This document shows positions 1-8,078 of a stretch of 64,000 nucleotides of DNA, piece after piece; position 1 is the stretch's first letter; each line of letters begins with the position of its first letter. Below the pieces are notes generated by a model, which saw only the letters and a program-made list of their open reading frames with translations, made no database searches and was not told where the DNA came from. This DNA comes from Cognatishimia sp. WU-CL00825 (GTDB taxonomy: Bacteria; Pseudomonadota; Alphaproteobacteria; Rhodobacterales; Rhodobacteraceae): assembly GCF_040364665.1 (NCBI RefSeq), contig NZ_BAABWX010000001.1:372001-436000 (forward strand), given 5' to 3'. A program made the translations under genes and the position numbers.

Positions 1-1
1 A

Positions 2-400
2 AAATTGACCGATCAATATCAAATTATCACACGCAACCAGGCCGAAGCAGAAATGAGTTTAATGCTACAAGCTAGCCAGCAGGGTGAGAGTTTTCGCGTG
101 CTTGAACGCGCGGTCGTACCTGAAAAACCTGTTGCACCTAACCGCAAACGCATTGCCTTTTTGGGCTGTATCCTGAGCGCAATTGCTGGATTGCTCGTGG
201 TTGGCTTTCTAGAGATGCGAAACCCGATTATCCGCACGGAACATCAGCTTGAACGCCATCTGGGGCTTCGCGCTGTTGCGGTCATTCCAAATGTGCAAGT
301 GGCCCGCGAACGCGCTTGGCGTCGCGCATTTTGGATCGTTGGGATAATCGTTTTTGTAGTGGCATGTGTGATGGTCCTTGCGGTTGTATCCGCGCGTTAA
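2..400 (+). CDS. Chain-length determinant (Wzz-type) protein, C-terminal part
   Basis: The frame is open to the window edge, so the N-terminus is missing. Seen: a short periplasmic stretch rich in Gln and Ala, then VVPEKPVAPNRKR, a membrane helix (about residues 49-68 of the visible part), a loop containing LERHLGLRAVAVIPN, and a last helix ending in VVSAR. Pro-rich segment plus helix is the usual end of Wzz/GumC-type polysaccharide co-polymerases, and the short GLRAVAVIPN segment resembles the start of the linker to a BY-kinase domain. No kinase domain follows; the separate ATPase-like gene at 10236 may be its partner. Inner-membrane role in setting exopolysaccharide chain length is inferred from family and from the ExoY-like and Wzy-like genes downstream. 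Confidence 0.7.
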   Translation, partial: KLTDQYQIITRNQAEAEMSLMLQASQQGESFRVLERAVVPEKPVAPNRKRIAFLGCILSAIAGLLVVGFLEMRNPIIRTEHQLERHLGLRAVAVIPNVQVARERAWRRAFWIVGIIVFVVACVMVLAVVSAR

Positions 401-426
401 AGATCATCCAAATTTTGTGTTATGAA

Positions 427-452
427 AAGGTGCCTTAATGGCGCCTTTTTTT
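427..452 (+). terminator. Rho-independent terminator after the Wzz-type gene
   Basis: GGTGCC and GGCGCC pair around a TTAAT loop, followed by seven T. It separates the chain-length gene from the next transcription unit. Confidence 0.8.
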
Positions 453-965
453 GTTTGGCAATAACTTAGCGTCGAATCGATTCTTAACACCTTCTTCCTA
501 TGGTTGCGATCTGTCGTCGTATTTGCGGTAAAGTGTGTGCAAATTCTGCGCTTTGGCATCCAGAGAGAAACAATGCTTATTTCCATTTTGGCAACAATTT
601 ACGGCATAAAGGTTCATTAGTTGCGAATATTGAAGAATTAAGCCTGAATTAGGTGAAAAATGTGCGTTGAATATGCCAAGTCAAAGCTCAATTTACAGAA
701 AATTGTTTAAAAACAACGAGCTATACCTATGCGTGCAGCGCAAATTTCTGGACGATTTTTGACACATTTGCTAAAGTGAATATGGAAGTTGACCAATTAC
801 GAGTAAACCAAAGTTTAAATGGAACTGTCTTACCTAACGTCAAGCAATTGACATTTGGGGCACAAATAAGGTGAGACAAAACTCCTGCAACCTCGATGAG
901 ACATGTCGCATATTCTGTGTGGCACGAGGGCATAAGGTGAACTCATTCCTGGGAAGGGAAATGGG
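453..965 (+). other. Gene-free AT-rich leader before the exoY-like gene
   Basis: No frame here reads as a protein. The stretch is clearly more AT-rich than the flanking genes. A perfect TTGACA lies at 848-853 but no convincing -10 sits at the proper distance. The purine-rich GGGAAGGGAAATGGG just before 966 is a strong ribosome binding site. A promoter for the ExoY-like gene must lie here, but I cannot place it. Confidence 0.5.
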
Positions 966-1631
966 ATGGCATATTTCGAACGGCGCGATGTCGCGTTGCC
1001 CAAATCTGCAGACAGTTCGCTTCGCGGATTGTATCGCGACAGCCTAAAACGGTTTTTCGACCTGTTGGTCGTAGCGCTTTTGGCTGTGCCAGTGCTCGCT
1101 ATAGTGGCGTTGCTGTCGGTCTTTATCATGCGCGACGGCAAGTCACCGTTTTATCTGCAAAAACGCGTCGGTAAGAACGGCCGAGAGTTCCACATGATCA
1201 AATTGCGCAGCATGGTGCCGAATGCAGATGCGTTGTTGTCCCAACATCTGGCGCAGGACCCAGAAGCTCGCCGTGAATGGGATTTGATGCAGAAACTTAA
1301 GCACGATCCACGCATCACGTCTGTTGGTCGCTTTATCCGCAAAACGTCTTTGGATGAACTTCCACAGCTGTTGAATGTTTTGACCGGTGAAATGTCGATG
1401 GTTGGTCCGCGCCCGATGATGCCTTGCCAGAAAGAGATTTATCCTGGTCGTGCATATTACGATATGCGCCCTGGCATAACTGGTTTGTGGCAGGTGTCAG
1501 AACGAAACGAAGCAAGCTTTTCGCAGCGCGCCTTCTACGACAACCAATATCACACAGAACTAGGCCTTGGCACGGACCTGGCGATTATGGCGCGCACTGT
1601 AGCCGTTGTTTTTTCAGCGACCGGTCACTAA
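966..1631 (+). CDS. Exopolysaccharide-initiating sugar-1-phosphate transferase (ExoY type)
   Basis: A 221-residue bacterial sugar transferase that would move hexose-1-phosphate from a nucleotide sugar onto undecaprenyl phosphate, the first step of polysaccharide assembly at the inner membrane. One hydrophobic helix (about 33-55) precedes the catalytic domain. Family motifs visible are DELPQL (130-135), MVGPRP (145-150) and RPGITGLWQ (168-176). The length fits the short ExoY/WcaJ-C-terminal type without extra N-terminal helices. A strong purine-rich ribosome site precedes ATG 966. It is preceded by a long leader and followed by a hairpin, so it may be its own transcript. The sugar specificity (galactose or glucose) cannot be read from the sequence. 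Confidence 0.88.
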   Translation: MAYFERRDVALPKSADSSLRGLYRDSLKRFFDLLVVALLAVPVLAIVALLSVFIMRDGKSPFYLQKRVGKNGREFHMIKLRSMVPNADALLSQHLAQDPEARREWDLMQKLKHDPRITSVGRFIRKTSLDELPQLLNVLTGEMSMVGPRPMMPCQKEIYPGRAYYDMRPGITGLWQVSERNEASFSQRAFYDNQYHTELGLGTDLAIMARTVAVVFSATGH

Positions 1632-1657
1632 GCAATATTTCGCTTTGAACCAAAGTG

Positions 1658-1675
1658 ACGCCATGAAAATGGCGT
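1658..1675 (+). terminator. Hairpin, possible terminator after the exoY-like gene
   Basis: ACGCCAT and ATGGCGT form a perfect 7-bp stem with a GAAA tetraloop, followed by GATTTTCT. The U-tract is weak, so it may instead be an mRNA-stabilising end. Confidence 0.5.
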
Positions 1676-1780
1676 GATTTTCTGTCAAATTGATTCATGA
1701 CTAGCAACACGCGTTGTCCTGGCCCGCCAGCACAGCGCGTTTCCGTACTAGACCATGGATAACAGGGACGCAGGCGCAGC

Positions 1781-3283
1781 ATGCCAAACAGCATCGCCTT
1801 TTTTGCATTATTGGCTTGGCCTTTGGTCATGCTCTTTTTGTTTCGCAGGTTACCCCTTGGCCGGGCGGTGATCTGGTCGTTTTTAGGTGCCTATTTGCTG
1901 CTGCCGCCTTTTCCCGCTGCTATCGATTTACCGCTTATGCCACCCTTAAACAAAGACACGCTGCCAAATGTGGTCGCCCTGTTTCTTGTGGTTTTCATGG
2001 CCGGTCAAAAGGTAACTTTGTTGCCGCAAACGCCAATGGGCAAAATTCTGATGCTGGTTTTTGTCTTCAGCCCGATTTTGACCGTGATAACCAATCCAGA
2101 GCCTATACTTTTTGCCACGTCTGGTTTGCGCGGGCTCTATGCAATGGACATGTTGGCCTTGATCATCAATCAGGCAATGGTGTTGATTAGCTTTAATTTA
2201 GCGCGCATTTTGCTAAGGACCAAAGAGGATCTGCGTGACATCTTAATCGCTTTTGTGATTTCCGGTGTGATCTATGCCTTTCCGATGCTTCTTGAAATTC
2301 GCCTTAGCCCGCAGCTAAATCTTTGGATTTACGGCTATTTCCAACATATGTTTGAACAGATGGTACGTGGGGACGGGTTTAGATCCATTGTATTCCTGTC
2401 GCACGGTATTTGGGCAGCAATGCTGGCAATGGTAACGTTTTCATCTGCGATTATTTTGATGCGTCAAAGCGACAGTAAGAACCGACCTTGGTTTCTTGTA
2501 GCGGGTGTTTTCATGTTTGGGGTTTTGGTTCTGAGCAAAACCTTGGGGCCATTTTTATATGCTATAGTTATGCTGTTGTTTGTTGGTCTGTCCGCATGGC
2601 GTATGCAATTACGGGTGGCCGTGGTTTTGGCCGCATTAACAATTGCTTATCCGGTTGTTAAAAGTCTGGACTTAGTTCCTGAGAAACAAGTTGTTGCTCT
2701 TGCCGGTCAGGCCAGCGATGACCGTGCAGGTTCGTTGAAGTTCCGCTTAGACAACGAGAGGATTTTACTTGATCGAGCAAATGAGAAGCCCGTTTTTGGC
2801 TGGGGCACTTGGGGCCGCAATCATGTACACAACCCAATAACCGGCGAAATTCTGTCTGTTTCTGATGGGCGCTGGGTGGTCACAATCGGCGTGTTTGGTT
2901 GGGTTGGATTGTTGGCGGAGTTTGGTTTGCTGTCACTGCCGATCTTCTTGCTTTGGCGTGAGGTGATCGCATTGGAGCGCAAAAAAAGGCCAGGCAGCGC
3001 GACATCATCATTGGCCTCTATTCGCCGATATCCAGAGCCGCAAAAAGCGCCTTATCACCCGTCGCCATTGGCAGGTGCAATTGCGCTTTTACTTGCATTG
3101 AACATGGTTGATTTACTGCCCAACGCCACGCTGTCGCCACTGACATGGTTGCTGACCGGCGCCTTACTGGGCTATGCGGAAAGCGTCAGAGCGCGTCGAT
3201 TGGTGGCAGAAGGTTCGATAAACGAGCCAACGACCTCTGGCCCTGTATCTTCGGGACAAAAGCGGGCACGGACTATCCTTTAG
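1781..3283 (+). CDS. Polytopic membrane protein, O-antigen ligase/polymerase (Wzy-like)
   Basis: A 500-residue protein made mostly of hydrophobic helices (about ten), with one larger hydrophilic loop around residues 305-365 that contains FGWGTWGRN, the kind of periplasmic loop typical of the Wzy/WaaL/ExoQ superfamily. It would polymerise lipid-linked repeat units in the periplasm. A soluble tail follows the last helix. The assignment rests on topology, loop character and position between the initiating transferase and glycosyltransferases; primary sequence in this family is poorly conserved. The ribosome site before ATG 1781 is weak. It ends 17 bp from the convergent acetyltransferase gene. 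Confidence 0.72.
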   Translation: MPNSIAFFALLAWPLVMLFLFRRLPLGRAVIWSFLGAYLLLPPFPAAIDLPLMPPLNKDTLPNVVALFLVVFMAGQKVTLLPQTPMGKILMLVFVFSPILTVITNPEPILFATSGLRGLYAMDMLALIINQAMVLISFNLARILLRTKEDLRDILIAFVISGVIYAFPMLLEIRLSPQLNLWIYGYFQHMFEQMVRGDGFRSIVFLSHGIWAAMLAMVTFSSAIILMRQSDSKNRPWFLVAGVFMFGVLVLSKTLGPFLYAIVMLLFVGLSAWRMQLRVAVVLAALTIAYPVVKSLDLVPEKQVVALAGQASDDRAGSLKFRLDNERILLDRANEKPVFGWGTWGRNHVHNPITGEILSVSDGRWVVTIGVFGWVGLLAEFGLLSLPIFLLWREVIALERKKRPGSATSSLASIRRYPEPQKAPYHPSPLAGAIALLLALNMVDLLPNATLSPLTWLLTGALLGYAESVRARRLVAEGSINEPTTSGPVSSGQKRARTIL

Positions 3284-3300
3284 CCGGGACGAATGCGCGG

Positions 3301-3786
3301 TTAAAGCGGTTTGGCCGGGATGCCAACCCAAGTTTCGTGCGCTTTGACATCTCGTGTTACAACAGCGTTGGCACCGATAGCGGCATGGTCGTCGATCTGC
3401 AACGGGCCAAGGATTTTTGCACCTGCGCCGAAGTCGACATGTCCTCCAACTTTTACCGCGTTTGAAATGGTAACTTGCTGAAAAATAAGACAGTTTACAC
3501 CAAGTGTACAATCCGGATGAAGAATGATTCCGGTTGGGTGCGGCAACATCAATCCCCCACCAATCTCCATATGCAGGTGAATTTCACTCTGGGTGATCAC
3601 CGACCAAAATCGGTGCACAAGCACCCAATACTTGCTGGTAATTTGGCCCCAAATACCGCTACGCGATTTCGCGTCTTGATACCTGCGGATCGATCGGATC
3701 AATTTGGGGCCCGGATCCCAAAAGCAACGTACAGCCTCACGATTCCAATCAGGGATTTCGGCAGAGATTTCAACAGTTTCAGACAC
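3301..3786 (-). CDS. Serine acetyltransferase-like hexapeptide acyltransferase
   Basis: About 161 residues ending in a left-handed beta-helix region: HLHMEIGGGLMLPHPTGI, then HPDCTLGVNCLIFQQVTI and AIGANAVVTRDVKAHE, as in CysE-type and colanic-acid-cluster acetyltransferases. The His of LPHPTGI is the usual catalytic position. I chose GTG 3786 because AAGGGGA lies just upstream; TTG 3789 is equally possible. The frame stays open further upstream through the wecG-type gene, but that part does not resemble the family. It is 16 bp downstream of the WecG-type gene and probably co-transcribed. O-acetylation of the polysaccharide is more likely than cysteine synthesis given the neighbours; this is inference. 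Confidence 0.75.
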   Translation of the reverse strand: MSETVEISAEIPDWNREAVRCFWDPGPKLIRSIRRYQDAKSRSGIWGQITSKYWVLVHRFWSVITQSEIHLHMEIGGGLMLPHPTGIILHPDCTLGVNCLIFQQVTISNAVKVGGHVDFGAGAKILGPLQIDDHAAIGANAVVTRDVKAHETWVGIPAKPL

Positions 3787-3802
3787 CAAAAATTCCCCTT
3801 GT

Positions 3803-4657
3803 TCACGCGCGCCATCTTTGCGCGAGTGACTGCACAAAGTGGTGAGGTAGAATTGCGAAACACGACAGATATCGGCGCCACATTCGCGCCGGGCTTTCCA
3901 ATAGACGCCACAGCCATTCGCAGGCGATTTTTTGCACCCAAACTGGCGCACGCACTTGGGTGCCAGCCAAGAAATCAAGCCCAGCACCAATACTTGCAAA
4001 TCCAACGCTTGGGGCGTGCGTGCGGCCATGAATTGCAAAGGTTTCTTGCTTGGGTGCGCCAAGCGCAACAAAACACAGGCTGGCACCCGAACTTTCTATT
4101 TGTGTCAGGTATTTAATGGCCGTTTCGCTGTTTACGTCAAAACCAAATGAGGGCGCAATTAGGCAAACAATCTGCAGCGAAGGCACATGACGCCTAAGGT
4201 CGTCAGCGGCGGCTTCAAGCGCGTTTTGGCTACTGCCAAATAACGCCACCGTGCGGCCTTCTTCGCTGGCCCATCGGGCAAGAGGTAACACCATTTCTGA
4301 TCCGGGGATCAGATCAACTGGTTTGGCTGCAAGGCGCGACATCCAGACAATCGGATTTCCATCGGCAACGACGTAGTCCTGCGCCTGATATACTTTATAA
4401 TAAGCAGTGCTTTTGGCCATTTTGACCAGATGATCCAAATTTAAGGTCGCCAGAGAAAACCCTTGTTTTTGCTGAAACTTTTGTCGGACAATAGTCTCGA
4501 GCGATGCGCGGTCTGGCACATTTACGGCAATCTCACCCTTTGCGGTCTTAAAACGCACAAAATTCTCCCGCGATGCTTTTGCTTGGTTTATCATGGCCAT
4601 ACGGTTTTCACACAAGCTGTGCAAAGATTTTTTCAAAGTGCGGCAATTGCCCGACAA
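3803..4657 (-). CDS. WecG/TagA/CpsF family glycosyltransferase
   Basis: A 284-residue GT26 glycosyltransferase. Seen: TLNLDHLVKM (71-80), VVADGNPIVW (96-105), APSFGF (168-173), GAPKQE (200-205) and GAGLDFLAG (224-232), all family signatures. It would transfer an N-acetylmannosaminuronic acid-like or other sugar to the lipid-linked intermediate on the cytoplasmic membrane face. The true start may be the internal Met at residue 20 or 22, because the first residues are not family-like. It is divergent from the oxidoreductase gene at 4747 and heads a two-gene minus-strand unit with the acetyltransferase. Confidence 0.85.
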   Translation of the reverse strand: MSGNCRTLKKSLHSLCENRMAMINQAKASRENFVRFKTAKGEIAVNVPDRASLETIVRQKFQQKQGFSLATLNLDHLVKMAKSTAYYKVYQAQDYVVADGNPIVWMSRLAAKPVDLIPGSEMVLPLARWASEEGRTVALFGSSQNALEAAADDLRRHVPSLQIVCLIAPSFGFDVNSETAIKYLTQIESSGASLCFVALGAPKQETFAIHGRTHAPSVGFASIGAGLDFLAGTQVRAPVWVQKIACEWLWRLLESPARMWRRYLSCFAILPHHFVQSLAQRWRA

Positions 4658-4746
4658 CTGACTTAATCTTGTCGGTTTTTGTGGTTAATTCGAGCGCAAC
4701 GAAGGTCGTATGGCCAAACAACTTAATTAGGCGAGCAGGCCAACAA

Positions 4747-5871
4747 ATGACGTCATTGTCCATCATAGGATGTGGGTTTGTGGCTGACCTTTACATGAGG
4801 TCGCTGACAACCTTTCCAGATATTAACGTGACGCAGGTCTATGATCGAGATGCTGATCGATTGGCAGAATTTTCATCATATTGGAATGTGCCTAGCGTCA
4901 GCAGCCTGGAAACATTTTTTGCCTCGCTGTCAGCTGGTAGTGTTGTGGTTAATTTGACCAATCCCAGCAGCCATCATGACATTAACAAAGCATGCCTTAG
5001 TGCCGGTCATCACGTGTATTCTGAAAAACCGTTGGCGGTCAGGATGGATGACGCTATCGAATTGCATGAGCTGGCGCAATCAAAGGGGTTGCTTCTCGCC
5101 TCTGCGCCATGCAGCGCGTTGGCTCAGTCTGCACAAACGCTGGGCAAAGCCATTCGCGATGGTGTCGCAGGCACGCCCCGTCTGATCTATGCCGAATTGG
5201 ATGACGGGTTTGTCCCGCAGGCACCTTTTGACAATTGGCGAAGCGAAAGCGGAGCACTTTGGCCGGCAAAAGACGAATTTGAGGTCGGGTGCACCCTAGA
5301 GCACGCTGGGTATTACCTAAGTTGGTTGATCGCTTGGTTTGGCCGAGTTGAGCGTGTGATAGCGGCGTCGGCCGAAGTCTTGCCGCATAAGCAACCAAGC
5401 GGGAAGGGAACCCCTGATTTTTCGACCGCTACGCTGTTTTTTGCAAATGGCCCTGTCGTGCGCCTGACGTGTTCTATTGTCGCGCCACACGATCATCAGA
5501 TCCGTGTCATTGGTGATGACGGTGTTCTAAGTTTGAAAAAGGCTTGGGATAACGGCGCAACCGTGAAATTTCATCGCCGTTTTCGTGTGCGCCGCAGGCT
5601 GCTGGAAAACCCGATTGGCCGCAAAATTAAGCTCGGCAAGGCCACCCACCCAAAAGTTGGGCGTTGGGGGGCCGCTTCGATGAATTTTGCTCTGGGGCCA
5701 GTCGAAATGCTAGATGCCATTGCCCAGGATCGCCCCTGCAGGTTGTCAGGTGAATTTGCCTTGCATTTGAACGAAGTGACCTTGGCCATTCAGAACGCAG
5801 GCCGTGATGCAGGGGTGCAAATCATGACAACCACCTGCGCGCCAATGGAGCCGATGCCATGGGCGCTTTAG
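4747..5871 (+). CDS. Gfo/Idh/MocA family oxidoreductase of the polysaccharide locus
   Basis: A 374-residue NAD(P)-dependent sugar or cyclitol dehydrogenase. The Rossmann start is SIIGCGFVADLYMRSL, and the family motif EKPLAV follows at about residue 97. I chose ATG 4747 because the Rossmann strand begins at its fourth residue; the frame is open further upstream but that part is not protein-like. It overlaps the GT4 gene by 13 bp, so the two are translationally coupled. Likely role: making or modifying a sugar nucleotide for the glycan, inferred from the setting. The substrate is unknown. Confidence 0.75.
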   Translation: MTSLSIIGCGFVADLYMRSLTTFPDINVTQVYDRDADRLAEFSSYWNVPSVSSLETFFASLSAGSVVVNLTNPSSHHDINKACLSAGHHVYSEKPLAVRMDDAIELHELAQSKGLLLASAPCSALAQSAQTLGKAIRDGVAGTPRLIYAELDDGFVPQAPFDNWRSESGALWPAKDEFEVGCTLEHAGYYLSWLIAWFGRVERVIAASAEVLPHKQPSGKGTPDFSTATLFFANGPVVRLTCSIVAPHDHQIRVIGDDGVLSLKKAWDNGATVKFHRRFRVRRRLLENPIGRKIKLGKATHPKVGRWGAASMNFALGPVEMLDAIAQDRPCRLSGEFALHLNEVTLAIQNAGRDAGVQIMTTTCAPMEPMPWAL

Positions 5872-7109
5872 ATCATATCGCATACCTGACCGGCGAGTAC
5901 CCGCGCGCAACTGATACGTTTATTCAACGCGAAGTGGCTGCATTGCGTGATCTGGGCCACGACATCACAACATGCTCTATACGCCAAACGGATAAAGCGC
6001 ATTTGGTTGGCAAAGAACAGCAAGAGGAAGCCGCGCGCACCTTTTATGTGCTGCGTGCAGCCAAATCGCCCTGGCACATATTGAAATGTCACTGGCGTTT
6101 CTTGCGCGAAAATCCGCGGCGCTATTGCAGCGCTTTGAAACTCGCGCTGCAAACAAGCCCAGGGGGCTTGCGCAACATGGCCTACCAGTTGTTTTACTTT
6201 GCCGAAGCTGCCGTGCTTGGTCAGCATTTGCGAGAAAACCAAGTCTCGCATCTGCACAATCATATCGCCAAGGCAAGCTGCACTGTGGCGATGTTGATGG
6301 CAGAGATGTCAGGCATTTCTTATAGTTTTACCTTGCACGGCCCTGATATTTTCTTTGCACCGGATCATTGGGCGCTGCGTAAGAAAATTGAAAAGGCACG
6401 CTTTGTGGCCTGCATTAGCCATTTTTGCCGCTCGCAGGCGATGTCGTTCTCTGCGGCAAACCATTGGGGAAAACTGCATATCGTACATTGCGGCGTTGAC
6501 CCTCAACGCTACGATGTCGATCGAGTTCAGAGCAAGAATTCGCTGTTGTTTGTTGGGCGTTTGGCCGCTGTCAAAGGGTTACCCATTTTGTTGCAAGCAA
6601 TAGCTAACTTGCCAGACCTGTCGCTGACGGTCATTGGCGACGGCCCAGATAGAAGACAATTAGAACAACAGGCCCGTGATTTGGGATTAGCTGACCGAGT
6701 AAGCTTTGTGGGTTATAAATCCCAAACGGACGTGGCAGGCAGTCTTAAGCAGCACGATATCTTTGTCTTACCAAGTTTTGCCGAAGGCGTGCCTGTTGTG
6801 CTGATGGAAGCCATGGCAGCTGGCATGCCGGTTGTGACCACGCAGATTGCGGGAATTCCAGAATTGGTTGAACATGGTGTTTCTGGATATCTTGTACCGC
6901 CCGGTGATCATCTGGCGCTGAGTGAAACGTTAGAGAAATTGTCAAAAGATCCCGAACTTCAACACAAAATGGGGGCAGCGGGCCGCGCGCGCGTGCAAAC
7001 CGAATTCACGTTGACCACCGAAGCCGCCTGGTTGTCACAACTTTTCACTCAATATGCGAAAGGCTCAGCACCAAATGTGTTGCGGCCAAAAAACGAGGCT
7101 CAGATATGA
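5859..7109 (+). CDS. Glycosyltransferase family 4
   Basis: A 416-residue GT-B fold glycosyltransferase. The N-terminal domain starts IAYLTGEYPRATDTFIQRE, typical of exopolysaccharide GT4 enzymes. The nucleotide-sugar-binding half has LLFVGRLAAVKG (229-240), VIGDGPDR (258-265) and the E-x7-E pair Glu309/Glu317 within FAEGVPVVLMEAMAAG. It would add a sugar with retention of configuration to the lipid-linked repeat unit. It overlaps the oxidoreductase before it and the GT2 gene after it by 4 bp, so the genes form a tight operon. Confidence 0.9.
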   Translation: MGALDHIAYLTGEYPRATDTFIQREVAALRDLGHDITTCSIRQTDKAHLVGKEQQEEAARTFYVLRAAKSPWHILKCHWRFLRENPRRYCSALKLALQTSPGGLRNMAYQLFYFAEAAVLGQHLRENQVSHLHNHIAKASCTVAMLMAEMSGISYSFTLHGPDIFFAPDHWALRKKIEKARFVACISHFCRSQAMSFSAANHWGKLHIVHCGVDPQRYDVDRVQSKNSLLFVGRLAAVKGLPILLQAIANLPDLSLTVIGDGPDRRQLEQQARDLGLADRVSFVGYKSQTDVAGSLKQHDIFVLPSFAEGVPVVLMEAMAAGMPVVTTQIAGIPELVEHGVSGYLVPPGDHLALSETLEKLSKDPELQHKMGAAGRARVQTEFTLTTEAAWLSQLFTQYAKGSAPNVLRPKNEAQI

Positions 7110-8077
7110 CCTGTGTTGTCGCAGTCATAGCGATCGGTCGTAACGAAGGTGCGCGACTTGAGGCCTGCCTTGCTTCGGTAAAAGGCAAAGCTGATCGCGT
7201 GATTTATGTCGACTCGGGTTCAGTTGATAACAGCGTGGCGATGGCCCGCGCTTCTGGCGCAGAAGTAGTGGAACTTAGTGCCGACAAGCCATTTACCGCA
7301 GCCCGCGCGCGCAACGCCGGTTTTAGCCAGCTTTCAAACGGTGCCTCTCCGGATTTTGTTCAATTTGTCGACGGAGATTGTGTTGTCGTCGACGGCTGGA
7401 TGCAGGCAGCAACCCAGGCGCTGTTGGACGATCCAAAATTGGGGATCGTCACTGGATGGCGTAGTGAAATCCAACCAGAAAAAAGCATATACAACGATCT
7501 TTGCGACTTTGAATGGCACCGTCCTGCCGGCAGAATTGTCACATGTGGCGGCGATATGATGGTGCGGCCTCAGGCTTTTGAAAGTGCAGGCGGATTTGAC
7601 GCGACTGTCATTGCCGCTGAAGATGATGAATTTTGCGTGCGTCTGCGGGCTCAGGGTTGGCAGATACGTCGCATTCCAGTGAATATGACCCGACACGACG
7701 CTGCAATGCTGCGCTTTGGGCAATGGTGGCAACGGGCAGTGCGTTCGGGCCATGGGTTTGCGCAGGTCGGGCATATGCACCCACCATATTTTGCACGCGA
7801 ACAAAAACGCGTTTTGGCCTATGGTGCTGCTCTACCGCTTCTGGCCGCTGTGTTTTTGGCCTCTTGGGCAGCGGGCCTTTGGATTGTCGTTGCAATTTAT
7901 GGGTTCAACTACCTGCGCACATATAAGGGCTTGGTCGCAGAGGGCATGTTGCCCAAACGCGCCCGAAACCACTCTGTGTTTCTGACACTTTCTAAAATTC
8001 CGAACATGCTAGGCATGACGCGTTTTCATTGGCGGCGTCTCAAAGGGCGCAGCATGCAAATCATCGAGTACAAATAA
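7106..8077 (+). CDS. Glycosyltransferase family 2 with membrane helices
   Basis: A 323-residue GT-A glycosyltransferase. Seen: VVAVIAIGRNEG at the start, VDSGSVDNS (35-43), the metal-binding DGD within FVDGDCVV (87-94), and a C-terminal hydrophobic pair near residues 233-262. The family inverts configuration and uses a nucleotide sugar. It starts inside the stop of the GT4 gene (ATGA overlap) and ends one base before the next start, so it sits in the middle of a coupled operon. Confidence 0.88.
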   Translation: MTCVVAVIAIGRNEGARLEACLASVKGKADRVIYVDSGSVDNSVAMARASGAEVVELSADKPFTAARARNAGFSQLSNGASPDFVQFVDGDCVVVDGWMQAATQALLDDPKLGIVTGWRSEIQPEKSIYNDLCDFEWHRPAGRIVTCGGDMMVRPQAFESAGGFDATVIAAEDDEFCVRLRAQGWQIRRIPVNMTRHDAAMLRFGQWWQRAVRSGHGFAQVGHMHPPYFAREQKRVLAYGAALPLLAAVFLASWAAGLWIVVAIYGFNYLRTYKGLVAEGMLPKRARNHSVFLTLSKIPNMLGMTRFHWRRLKGRSMQIIEYK

Positions 8078-8078
8078 C

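Noticed and set aside
1714..2190. 158-codon plus-strand open frame
   Set aside because: Overlaps the start of the Wzy-like gene in another frame and has no protein-like pattern.
3301..4086. Long 261-residue version of the acetyltransferase
   Set aside because: The extra N-terminal 100 residues are read from within the WecG-type gene and are Cys/Arg-rich without family similarity; a good ribosome site supports the start near 3786.
3475..4116. 213-codon plus-strand open frame
   Set aside because: Antisense to the acetyltransferase and WecG-type genes, both of which have clear family motifs.
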